This document shows positions 15,183 through 21,543 of a stretch of 24,728 nt of DNA, in pieces. How positions within the stretch are numbered: the first letter of the stretch is position 1; every line of letters begins with the position of its first letter. The position numbers and the translations under genes are program-made. The notes beneath the pieces are model-generated. The model ran no database searches. It saw only the letters and a list, made by a program, of their open reading frames with translations, and had not been told where the DNA came from. The DNA comes from Bacteroidales bacterium (GTDB lineage: Bacteria; Bacteroidota; Bacteroidia; Bacteroidales; UBA932), in assembly GCA_017615435.1 (NCBI GenBank), contig JAGAAF010000017.1:1-24728 (forward strand). Reading direction: 5' to 3'.

Positions 15183-15598
15183 TAGATGAGGTCTGCCCAC
15201 ATCAGCCAGCGGCCGTTGTTGCAATACTGGCCGATGTTGTTGTCAAGCACGCCGATCAGGAGCATTACCCAGTCGATGACATAGACAACACCAAAGCCTG
15301 CGCCGGTGACGATGTTAAGGATTACAGCGAGAATCGAGGTTCCCATATACATACGATGGATTGCGAGCCATCCGGTAACAGGAACGAGAGCGAGAAGGAA
15401 TGCGATAACAGGCTGTGCACCGTTTCCGATGTGGATGGTGACGTCTGTCGCTCCCTGAGCCTCAAGAGCTACGGGGCTGACTTCTTCTGCCATTTCGATC
15501 ATTGCATCGATCGACTGCTCGTCGATTGTGTAGGAAGCAGCCTGAGCTGCAAGACCGAGTCCGAGGACTGCGATGAGGGTAAGAAGAACTTTTTTCAT
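15182..15598 (-). CDS. Secreted TM2-domain-like membrane protein
   Basis: A 138-residue protein starting at ATG 15598, which begins a signal peptide (MKKVLLTLIAVLGLGLAAQA). A longer frame from 15655 would put 19 residues before it, and that ATG is upstream of the promoter element, so I reject it. After an acidic linker (about 22-55), a TM2-like module covers about 62-125: PVIAFLLALVPVTGWLAIHR with MYMGT, then a hydrophobic hairpin and a VIDWVMLLIGVLDNN segment. TM2 domains are two-helix membrane modules with a His-Arg-Phe/Met-Tyr turn and an Asp in the second helix, both visible here. It is first in the five-gene envelope run. Confidence 0.75.
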   Translation of the reverse strand: MKKVLLTLIAVLGLGLAAQAASYTIDEQSIDAMIEMAEEVSPVALEAQGATDVTIHIGNGAQPVIAFLLALVPVTGWLAIHRMYMGTSILAVILNIVTGAGFGVVYVIDWVMLLIGVLDNNIGQYCNNGRWLMWADLI

Positions 15599-15632
15599 TG
15601 GTTTTTGAGATTTGGTTTTAATTAACGTGAAA

Positions 15633-15642
15633 CAAATATAAT
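15633..15642 (-). promoter_or_regulatory. Putative promoter -7 element for the TM2/LolA/YidD operon
   Basis: On the minus strand this reads ATTATATTTG, matching TAnnTTTG and identical to the elements before exbB and the RAYT gene. It lies about 35 nt before the TM2 start codon and 22 nt after the end of the 80-bp repeat, whose terminal arm would fall near the -33 region. No clear -33 box was seen. Confidence 0.55.
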
Positions 15643-15664
15643 AATTTTTTTCCACAATCTGTTT

Positions 15665-15744
15665 CCGGCGAGTTTTTGACCGTTTTCTCGCCGGATTGCC
15701 ACTTTTCGGTCATTTTGGCGAGATTTCGGGCATTTTCTCGCCGG
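15665..15744 (-). repeat. 80-bp double-hairpin repeat, copy R1
   Basis: Read on the minus strand: CCGGCGAG, 14-nt loop, CTCGCC, 22-nt linker, CCGGCGAG, 14-nt loop, CTCGCCGG. Each GGCGAG/CTCGCC pair can form a hairpin. Hand alignment to copy R2 (20363-20442) gives 77 of 80 identical bases with no gaps. It lies between the aroE stop and the TM2 promoter, in the same orientation relative to the downstream gene as R2 is to the RAYT gene. Confidence 0.9.
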
Positions 15745-15751
15745 AGTGCGG

Positions 15752-16426
15752 CTAGATCGCTGAAGTGATTGCCTCGGCGTCGGGCTCCTCGCCGGTCATC
15801 AGCCCGTAACCCAGGATCGCCTGGGCTTTGAGCCACTGTTTGCCGGAGATGTAATGGTCCACTCCGGGGAGGTCTGAGCACGCCGGTGTGAGGTAATTCG
15901 CCTCCAGCAGATATTTGCACTTGATGTTTTCAATACCCGGGACTGCTTTCGGAAGAGTATAGACTACCAAGTCGGCCTCAATCCTGTCATCCCCGACCTG
16001 ATCGTGTCGTAAGACGCTGGTTTTCAGACCTGTTGACAGGCAGGCATCAAAGGCAGCGCGGCCGGCACCGCCGAGGCCTATGACTATCGCTGTGCGGGCA
16101 TCGAGTCCGTCGATAAGACGCGCGACCGCAAGGACATCGGAGTTGAAGGCCTCGACCTCGCCGGAAGGATTCTTCACCAGGATATTCGCCGCGCCTATGC
16201 GCTCGACGTCGGGGCTCCGCCAGTCGGCGGCATCCGCGGCGGCGCGCTTGTGCGGTGCGGTGATATTCACTGCCTTGAAGTCCTCCGCAAGAAAGCGTTT
16301 GAAGGCTTTATCGAAATCTTCCTCTTCGATTATTTCGTAAGGGTAGCGCCCGGAGTAAGCGGCCTTGAACAGAGCCGGACTCAGAGAACCGGCCGCTGGG
16401 CACCCTATGAGGCCGAATTTAGGCAT
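15752..16426 (-). CDS. aroE: Shikimate dehydrogenase (short, divergent)
   Basis: A 224-residue NADP(H)-type dehydrogenase that would reduce 3-dehydroshikimate to shikimate. Motifs: GSLSP for shikimate binding (13-17), NITAPHKRA with catalytic Lys60, FNSD with Asp97, and the Rossmann glycines GLGGAGRA (117-124). It is shorter than the usual 250-280 residues. The NTTPLG segment of most AroE proteins is replaced by YTLPKAV, so the cofactor side is divergent. Its ATG overlaps the SpoU gene by 8 nt. It is the last gene of the folD operon, followed by repeat R1. aroK is also in the window. Confidence 0.82.
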   Translation of the reverse strand: MPKFGLIGCPAAGSLSPALFKAAYSGRYPYEIIEEEDFDKAFKRFLAEDFKAVNITAPHKRAAADAADWRSPDVERIGAANILVKNPSGEVEAFNSDVLAVARLIDGLDARTAIVIGLGGAGRAAFDACLSTGLKTSVLRHDQVGDDRIEADLVVYTLPKAVPGIENIKCKYLLEANYLTPACSDLPGVDHYISGKQWLKAQAILGYGLMTGEEPDAEAITSAI

Positions 16427-17201
16427 TGCGCTGACGGACTGCTTCGAAAAGAAGTATGGCTGCGCTCACGGAAACATTCAGCGAATCCAGGCGGCCGAGC
16501 ATAGGGATGCGGATGTGCGCGTCAGCAGCTTTGCGCCAGATGTCGGTCAGGCCGGTGGATTCCGTGCCCATAACGATGGCGCTGCCGCCGCGGAAGTCCG
16601 TATCGTAATAAAGCTCAGAGTCCTGCAACTGGGCCGTGAAGATCTTAATACCGCGCGCTTTGAGGAAGGCTATGCACTCCTCTGAACTGCACGCCACACA
16701 CGGAACTGTGAAGATGGCGCCTATGGCGCTTCGTATGAGGTTCGGGTTATAGAGATCCGTCCAGGGGTCGCAGACTATCACGGCATCTGCTCCCGATGCA
16801 TCTGCGCTGCGAAGAACCGCGCCAAGATTACCCGGTTTCTCCACGCTCTCGAGAACGACTATCAGCGGATTCTCGCTCAACTGAAGGTCTGCCAGCCCAA
16901 GACTCTTGGTCCGCACCTCGGCGATCAACCCTTCCGTGCCGGAACGGTACGCGATCTTTTCGTAGACTGCCGGAGAGACCTTGAACACCTTAGATGTCCG
17001 GTCGCCGCCGGGAATGACGTCACATATTTCCGGACACACGAAAAGCGTGTCAATCTCATATCCCGCCTCGATGCAATGCTCGATCTCGCGGCGCCCCTCG
17101 ACCACGAAAAGGCCTTCAGAACGCCTCTCTGACGACTTCTGCTGAAGTGCCAGAAGACGCTTGATCTTGGGATTCTGCGCGCTGGTAATGATCTCTTCCA
17201 T
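16419..17201 (-). CDS. TrmH/SpoU-family RNA 2'-O-methyltransferase
   Basis: A 260-residue SPOUT-class methyltransferase using S-adenosylmethionine on rRNA or tRNA ribose. The N-terminal substrate-binding part (about 1-90) begins ITSAQNPKIKRLLALQ, as in RlmB/TrmH-like proteins. The three SPOUT motifs are visible: EKPGNLGAVLRSADA, IVMGTESTGL, and IPMLGRLDSLNVSVSAAILL. The target nucleotide cannot be read from the sequence, so I give no symbol. The ATG overlaps the xth stop as TAATG, and its end overlaps aroE by 8 nt. Confidence 0.9.
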   Translation of the reverse strand: MEEIITSAQNPKIKRLLALQQKSSERRSEGLFVVEGRREIEHCIEAGYEIDTLFVCPEICDVIPGGDRTSKVFKVSPAVYEKIAYRSGTEGLIAEVRTKSLGLADLQLSENPLIVVLESVEKPGNLGAVLRSADASGADAVIVCDPWTDLYNPNLIRSAIGAIFTVPCVACSSEECIAFLKARGIKIFTAQLQDSELYYDTDFRGGSAIVMGTESTGLTDIWRKAADAHIRIPMLGRLDSLNVSVSAAILLFEAVRQRNA

Positions 17202-17944
17202 TATTTGAGTACGAGTTCTACCGGGCAGTGGTCGGAGCCGAAAATCTCATTATGGATGTCCGTGCTGACTATGCGGTCGCGGAGGGACTCGCTGACGAGG
17301 AAATAATCGATTCTCCAACCGACGTTCCTTTCGCGCGCCGCCATTCTGTACGACCACCAGCTGTATTTCGCTTCTTCAGGATGCTGGAAGCGCCAGGTGT
17401 CCACAAGCCCGCTTCCGAGCAGCTCGGTCATCTTTGCGCGCTCCTCGTCCGTGAAGCCGGCATTCATATGGTTGGTGGCAGGATTCTTCAAATCGATTTC
17501 CTCGTGCGCCACGTTCATATCGCCGCAGACCACGACTGGTTTACCCAAACTATGGAGATATGCCCTGAAGGCATCTTCCCACTGCATACGATAATCCAGT
17601 CTGCGGAGCCCGTCCTGGGAGTTCGGCACATACACGTTGACAAGGTAATAGTCATCAAACTCAAGCGTGACGGCCCTTCCTTCGTGGTCGTGCTCATCCA
17701 CTCCTATGCCGTAGGAAACGTTCAGGGGATGAACGCGGGTATAGATGACGGTCCCGGAATAACCCGGTTTGTCAGCATAATTCCAGTAAGATTCGTAGCC
17801 GAGGAACTCAAGGTCTATCTGACCGGCCTGCAGCTTTGTCTCCTGAAGGCACACGCAGTCGGCATCGAGCTGTTCGAAGATATCCGCAAAGCCCTTGCCC
17901 GCCACGGCGCGGAGGCCGTTCACATTCCAACTGATGAATTTCAT
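17201..17944 (-). CDS. xth: Exodeoxyribonuclease III (AP endonuclease)
   Basis: A 247-residue ExoIII/APE1-family nuclease for base-excision repair, cutting at abasic sites and degrading 3' ends. Motifs in order: ISWNVNGLRA, CLQETKL with the metal-binding Glu, VNVYVPNS, VVCGDMNVAHEEIDL with the catalytic Asp-Asn, and the C-terminal GSDHCPVEL with the catalytic His. Length is typical. I take ATG 17944, which forms a TAATG overlap with the cysS stop and starts the usual [10 protein letters not shown]. The longer frame upstream lies inside cysS in another frame and has no support. Confidence 0.94.
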   Translation of the reverse strand: MKFISWNVNGLRAVAGKGFADIFEQLDADCVCLQETKLQAGQIDLEFLGYESYWNYADKPGYSGTVIYTRVHPLNVSYGIGVDEHDHEGRAVTLEFDDYYLVNVYVPNSQDGLRRLDYRMQWEDAFRAYLHSLGKPVVVCGDMNVAHEEIDLKNPATNHMNAGFTDEERAKMTELLGSGLVDTWRFQHPEEAKYSWWSYRMAARERNVGWRIDYFLVSESLRDRIVSTDIHNEIFGSDHCPVELVLK

Positions 17945-19464
17945 TACAGGCTCCATTCGACACCGTCCTTGGTGTCTTTTACCTTGATTCCCAGTTCGTT
18001 GAGGACGTCCCTGATATGGTCGGAAGTCGCCCAGTCCTTGGCGGCCTTGGCTTTCGCCCTTTCTTCGAGGACCATTCCCATCAAGCCTTCGATTACCTTC
18101 GAGCCTGCTCCTGTCGCTTCGTCGTCGCGAAGTCCGAGGACGCCGAACACGACGTCGTCGAAGAGCTGGACCAGAGTCTGGACGTCGCCCTCGCTGAGCT
18201 TCACGCTTCCGGCCTTTGCGCTGTTGATGAGCTTGACCGCTTCGAAGAGCTGCGACACGGTCCCCGGAGTGTTCATATCGTCGCAGAGAGTGTCGTAGAC
18301 CCCCTCGAAGATTGCTTTGACCTCGGGAGTGGTCGCCGGGCACGAGTCTGGAGCGACACCGAAGGCTTCTTCGCCATAGACATACTTGGGCTCCTTACGG
18401 CCGGCCATCGCATAAAGGTCGCGCGCAGCCTGCATCAGTCGGGCGAGACCCTTCTCCGCCGCCTGCAGGGCTTCGTTGGAGAAGTCCAGCGTTCCGCGGT
18501 AGTGCGCCTGGAGTATGAAGAAACGAACGGTCATAGGGGCATAGGCCTGCTCGAGCTTCGGATGAGTGCCCGCGAACATTTCGGGCAGAGTGATGAAGTT
18601 GCCGAGCGATTTGCCCATCTTCTGGCCGTTGATGGTGATCATATTGTTATGGACCCAGTAATGTACGCCCTGCGTTCCGCGCGAGGCCACGTTCTGCGCG
18701 ATCTCGCATTCGTGGTGAGGGAAGAGGAGGTCCATACCGCCGCCGTGGATGTCGAACTCCTCGCCGAGGTACTTCTCTCCCATCACCGAGCACTCAAGGT
18801 GCCACCCCGGGAAGCCTTCGCTCCAGGGAGACGGCCAGTGCATAATGTGCTCCGGTTCGGCCTTCTTCCAGAGGGCGAAGTCAAACGGAGCGCGTTTGTC
18901 GCCCTGGCCGTCCAGCTCACGCGTCCCCTCTAGAGTGTCCTCAAGGTTGCGTCCGCTGAGCACGCCGTATTTGTGGTCCTTATTATACTTCTGCACGTCG
19001 AAATACACGCTGCCGTTGCTGATGTAAGCATAACCGGCGTCGAGTATCTTCTTCACGGCCTCTATCTGCTCGATAACGTGACCGCTGGCACGAGGTTCGA
19101 TCGAGGGCGGCGCGACATTGAGCAGCCTCATCGCTTCGTGGTAGCGCAGCGTGTACGTCTGCACTACCTCCATCGGCTCGAGCTGCTCCAGGCGCGCCTT
19201 CTTCGCGATCTTGTCCTCGCCGGCGTCCGCGTCGTGCTCCAGATGCCCCACATCGGTGATGTTGCGGACATAGCGCACTTTGTAGCCGAGGTGCCGCAGG
19301 AGCTTCGCAAGCACATCGAAGGTCACACCCGGACGGGCGTGGCCGAGATGAGCGTCGCCATAGACAGTCGGACCGCAGACGTACATTCCGGCGCGGCCCG
19401 GGTTGATGGGTTTGAAGACTTCCTTCTGACGGGTCAGAGTATTAGTAAGTCGTAAAACTCTCAT
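17944..19464 (-). CDS. cysS: Cysteinyl-tRNA synthetase
   Basis: A class I synthetase charging tRNA-Cys, 506 residues from ATG 19464. Visible: the zinc/active-site region [18 protein letters not shown], containing the HIGH motif as HLGH; the [18 protein letters not shown] zinc ligands; and KMSKS as KMGKS (QKMGKSLGN). The C-terminal anticodon-binding region ends [11 protein letters not shown] choose the ATG 2 nt after the folD stop; an ATG at 19488 would add eight residues and overlap folD. The gene ends in a TAATG overlap with xth. Confidence 0.95.
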   Translation of the reverse strand: MRVLRLTNTLTRQKEVFKPINPGRAGMYVCGPTVYGDAHLGHARPGVTFDVLAKLLRHLGYKVRYVRNITDVGHLEHDADAGEDKIAKKARLEQLEPMEVVQTYTLRYHEAMRLLNVAPPSIEPRASGHVIEQIEAVKKILDAGYAYISNGSVYFDVQKYNKDHKYGVLSGRNLEDTLEGTRELDGQGDKRAPFDFALWKKAEPEHIMHWPSPWSEGFPGWHLECSVMGEKYLGEEFDIHGGGMDLLFPHHECEIAQNVASRGTQGVHYWVHNNMITINGQKMGKSLGNFITLPEMFAGTHPKLEQAYAPMTVRFFILQAHYRGTLDFSNEALQAAEKGLARLMQAARDLYAMAGRKEPKYVYGEEAFGVAPDSCPATTPEVKAIFEGVYDTLCDDMNTPGTVSQLFEAVKLINSAKAGSVKLSEGDVQTLVQLFDDVVFGVLGLRDDEATGAGSKVIEGLMGMVLEERAKAKAAKDWATSDHIRDVLNELGIKVKDTKDGVEWSL

Positions 19465-19466
19465 AT

Positions 19467-20330
19467 TCAGAACTTTCTTAAGAAACAATCCAGAGTGTTC
19501 TCCAGCAGCGAGCAGACCGTCATAGGTCCTACCCCGCCGGGAACGGGAGTGATGACCGAAGCCTTCGGAGCCACCGCTTCGAAGTCAACGTCGCCGCAGA
19601 GCTTGCCGTCCTCAGTGCGGTTGATCCCGACATCGATCACGACCGCGCCATCGCCGACCATCTCCGCCCCAACGAACTTCGGACGGCCTATCGCGGCGAC
19701 AAGTATCTCCGCCTGACGGGTCACCTCCGCGATGTCTTTCGTCCGGGAGTGACAGATCGTCACGGTCGCATTCGCGTTCAGCAATAGCTTCGCTATCGGC
19801 AGACCTACGATATTGCTCCTGCCTATGACCACAGCCCTTTTGCCTGCCGGATCCACGCCTGCCGCCTCGAGTATGCGCATAATCCCGCGCGGGGTACAGG
19901 CTACGGCGTGATCACGCTCGATCGCAGCGTTGTCCTTCCCGAGCCAGAGTTCGGCCACGTTCACCGGATGGAATCCGTCCACGTCCTTCTCGGGAAGAAT
20001 CGCCCTGGTGATCTTCGATTCATTGAGATGCCTGGGCAAAGGCAACTGGACTATTATTCCGTCCACCTTCGGGTCTGCGTTCAGCTTTTCAACCTGAGCC
20101 AGGACCTCCTGCTCGGTGCTTTCTGCGGGCATCCTGACTTCGATGCTCTCAAATCCGGCCTTCTCGCAGGACCTTTTCTTGTTGCGCACATACACCTGGC
20201 TCGCCGGATCGTCTCCGACAAGCACCACCGCCAAAGACGGCACTCTGCCGTACTTCGCGGGAAACTCTTTTACTTGCTCTGACATCCGGGCAATTATGCC
20301 CTCCGCCAGTTCTTTTCCACTGATAGTCAT
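19467..20330 (-). CDS. folD: Bifunctional methylenetetrahydrofolate dehydrogenase/cyclohydrolase
   Basis: A 287-residue FolD enzyme interconverting 5,10-methylene-THF, 5,10-methenyl-THF and 10-formyl-THF in one-carbon metabolism. Motifs: [14 protein letters not shown] with Tyr47 and the catalytic Lys51, [22 protein letters not shown], the NADP-binding [14 protein letters not shown], and [10 protein letters not shown]. Length is normal. It is the first gene of the minus-strand housekeeping run and is divergent from the RAYT gene. The shared intergenic region of about 150 bp is largely occupied by repeat R2. No strong promoter of its own was seen. Confidence 0.95.
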   Translation of the reverse strand: MTISGKELAEGIIARMSEQVKEFPAKYGRVPSLAVVLVGDDPASQVYVRNKKRSCEKAGFESIEVRMPAESTEQEVLAQVEKLNADPKVDGIIVQLPLPRHLNESKITRAILPEKDVDGFHPVNVAELWLGKDNAAIERDHAVACTPRGIMRILEAAGVDPAGKRAVVIGRSNIVGLPIAKLLLNANATVTICHSRTKDIAEVTRQAEILVAAIGRPKFVGAEMVGDGAVVIDVGINRTEDGKLCGDVDFEAVAPKASVITPVPGGVGPMTVCSLLENTLDCFLRKF

Positions 20331-20362
20331 ATCTCACGCTAAGATAACAAAAAAAAAAGTGC

Positions 20363-20442
20363 CCGGCGAGAAATAGCCCGAAATCTCGCCAAAATGACCG
20401 AAAAGTGGCAATCCGGCGAGAAAACGGTCAAAATCTCGCCGG
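20363..20442 (+). repeat. 80-bp double-hairpin repeat, copy R2
   Basis: CCGGCGAG, 14-nt loop, CTCGCC, 22-nt linker, CCGGCGAG, 14-nt loop, CTCGCCGG. It is in direct orientation with R3 on the other side of the RAYT gene, and ends 6 nt before the RAYT promoter element. Loop 2 contains CGGTCA and the linker contains TGACCG, which are complementary and could pair across the second hairpin's 5' arm. Confidence 0.9.
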
Positions 20443-20448
20443 ATTCCT

Positions 20449-20458
20449 ATTATATTTG
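20449..20458 (+). promoter_or_regulatory. Putative promoter -7 element for the RAYT gene
   Basis: ATTATATTTG, matching TAnnTTTG, lies 24 nt before the ATG at 20483. The expected -33 position falls inside the last hairpin of repeat R2, so a protein bound to the repeat could block this promoter. Confidence 0.55.
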
Positions 20459-20482
20459 CGGTGAAACCAAACTTTTATCGTT

Positions 20483-21400
20483 ATGAACAACTTCTCTGAA
20501 TCCGAACGCATTTGCGAATTGGTCTTTTCCGAACTTGGCAAGTGCTGGCACCTTTTCACATCGGAAAACAATACCATTATCTTTCGCAATGCAGCAGAGT
20601 TCCAAAAAGGAATGTGGGCCTTTGGAATAGCCGTTCTTCTTTGTCCGCTGATTCGAGTTCTCACATTCGAATTGATGAGCAACCATCTTCACGTCACTTT
20701 GGCCGGAGAAGAACCGCAAATACGAGAATTCTTCGCGTTGTTTAAATCCATCCTTTTCAAAGCCTTGAGAGATGATGGCCGACAGGATGCGCTAACTGGA
20801 TTGGAATGTAGCCTGCGACAAATCACCACATTGAACGACGCCAGGAATGTCACCGTCTATAACAATAGAAACGGGTTCCTTGTTTGCCCTGATTTCAGCC
20901 CGTTTTCGTATCCATATGGTGCCAATTCATTCTACTTCAATCCGGCGGCGAGGGATTTGTATAAACTTGAGAGAAAGACTGCGAGCAACGCGACTATCGA
21001 AAGAATGGTGAAAACGCATATCGGTCGTGCGATATCAGCGCCTGTCTATACTGTCCAAGGCCAAATCAGTCCTTTATGTTTCTGCGATATCGATAGCGGA
21101 GAACGGCTCTTCAGGAATGCGAGCCACTATTTCAATTGTCTCTCAAAAAATGTTGAAAGCCAGAAACTCATCGCTCAAGAGATAGGAGAAAGAATTTTCT
21201 ACACCGATGATGAACTTTATTCAACAGTATTCGCGTTATCAATGAAGAAATACAGATTGGCACCAGCTCAGTTGTCTAGTGATGCAAAAGTGGAGATGGC
21301 CAGGACACTTCACTACGAGTATAACGCCGGCAACAAACAGATAAGCCGCATCTTAAAAATTGACAATAAGATTGTCAATGAGTGGTTTCCGGCGAGATAA
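20483..21400 (+). CDS. REP-associated tyrosine transposase-like protein (RAYT, HUH/Y1 family)
   Basis: A 305-residue protein of the Y1-transposase/RAYT type: single-strand DNA nucleases related to IS200/IS605 transposases and associated with dispersed palindromes. The HUH motif is His68-Leu-His70 in LMSNHLHVTLAG, as in the RAYT pattern MPNHxHLL. The likely catalytic tyrosine is Tyr126 in VYNNRNGFLV, which matches the RAYT segment YIHxNPVxAGLV, and is followed by PDFSPFSYPYG in place of PxxYxWSS. The C-terminus (about 265-302, ISRILKIDNKIVNEWF) looks like a helix-turn-helix. Flanking 80-bp hairpin repeats support the call. The last codons and TAA lie in repeat R3. Base composition appears more AT-rich than neighbours, hinting at transfer. 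Confidence 0.82.
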   Translation: MNNFSESERICELVFSELGKCWHLFTSENNTIIFRNAAEFQKGMWAFGIAVLLCPLIRVLTFELMSNHLHVTLAGEEPQIREFFALFKSILFKALRDDGRQDALTGLECSLRQITTLNDARNVTVYNNRNGFLVCPDFSPFSYPYGANSFYFNPAARDLYKLERKTASNATIERMVKTHIGRAISAPVYTVQGQISPLCFCDIDSGERLFRNASHYFNCLSKNVESQKLIAQEIGERIFYTDDELYSTVFALSMKKYRLAPAQLSSDAKVEMARTLHYEYNAGNKQISRILKIDNKIVNEWFPAR

Positions 21401-21467
21401 TGCCTCAAAACTCGCCAAAACTGGCAAAAAATGCCAATCCGGCGAGAAAAAGCCCGAAATCTCGCCG
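21389..21467 (+). repeat. 79/80-bp double-hairpin repeat, copy R3
   Basis: Same 8-14-6-22-8-14 layout as R1 and R2, lacking only the final G. The arms are conserved, but the loops and linker differ. Its linker has its own small palindrome, TGGCA-AAAAA-TGCCA. Its second loop (AAAAAGCCCGAAAT) resembles the first loop of R2. The first 12 bases encode Pro-Ala-Arg-stop of the RAYT protein. Confidence 0.88.
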
Positions 21468-21477
21468 AACACAAATA

Positions 21478-21508
21478 AAAGAGGTCAGGCAGGAAGCCTG
21501 ACCTCTTT
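21478..21508 (-). terminator. Rho-independent terminator of rpoC
   Basis: A perfect 13-bp stem, AAAGAGGTCAGGC / GCCTGACCTCTTT, with a 5-nt loop. In the rpoC direction it is followed by TTTTATTTG, a usable U-rich tail. It lies between the convergent RAYT and rpoC genes and may also stop RAYT transcripts, with a weaker tail on that side. Confidence 0.85.
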
Positions 21509-21516
21509 GGGTATAG

Positions 21517-21539
21517 GGAATCGGCCCGAAGGCCGTTCC
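21517..21539 (-). other. UUCG-tetraloop hairpin just after rpoC
   Basis: On the minus strand this reads GGAA-CGGCC-TTCG-GGCCG-(A)-TTCC: a 5-bp GC stem with a C(UUCG)G tetraloop, extended by 4 bp past one bulge. It starts 4 nt after the rpoC stop and precedes the terminator. Probably a transcript 3'-end structure. Confidence 0.6.
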
Positions 21540-21543
21540 GGAA

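Noticed and set aside
15665..15744. Repeat R1 as a simple Rho-independent terminator of aroE
   Set aside because: The hairpins are not followed by a U tract in the aroE direction, and the same element occurs upstream of the RAYT gene where no gene ends; attenuation is still possible.
15618..15920. Minus-strand 100-codon ORF covering repeat R1
   Set aside because: It overlaps the aroE 3' end in another frame and has no recognisable start context or domain.
20339..20346. folD promoter from minus-strand TATCTTAG
   Set aside because: It differs from TAnnTTTG at one key base, has no -33 element and would leave almost no leader; too weak to list as a feature.
20363..21467. CRISPR-like array from repeated GGCGAG/CTCGCC units
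   Set aside because: The units are palindromic hairpins with non-unique 14-nt loops, only two per locus, split by a gene; there are no cas genes and no regular unique spacers.
20363..21467. Complete insertion sequence (IS200/IS605 type)
   Set aside because: The protein is larger and RAYT-like rather than a ~150-residue TnpA; there is no tnpB, and the flanking repeats are in direct orientation with an extra solo copy elsewhere, which fits REP/BIME better than IS ends.
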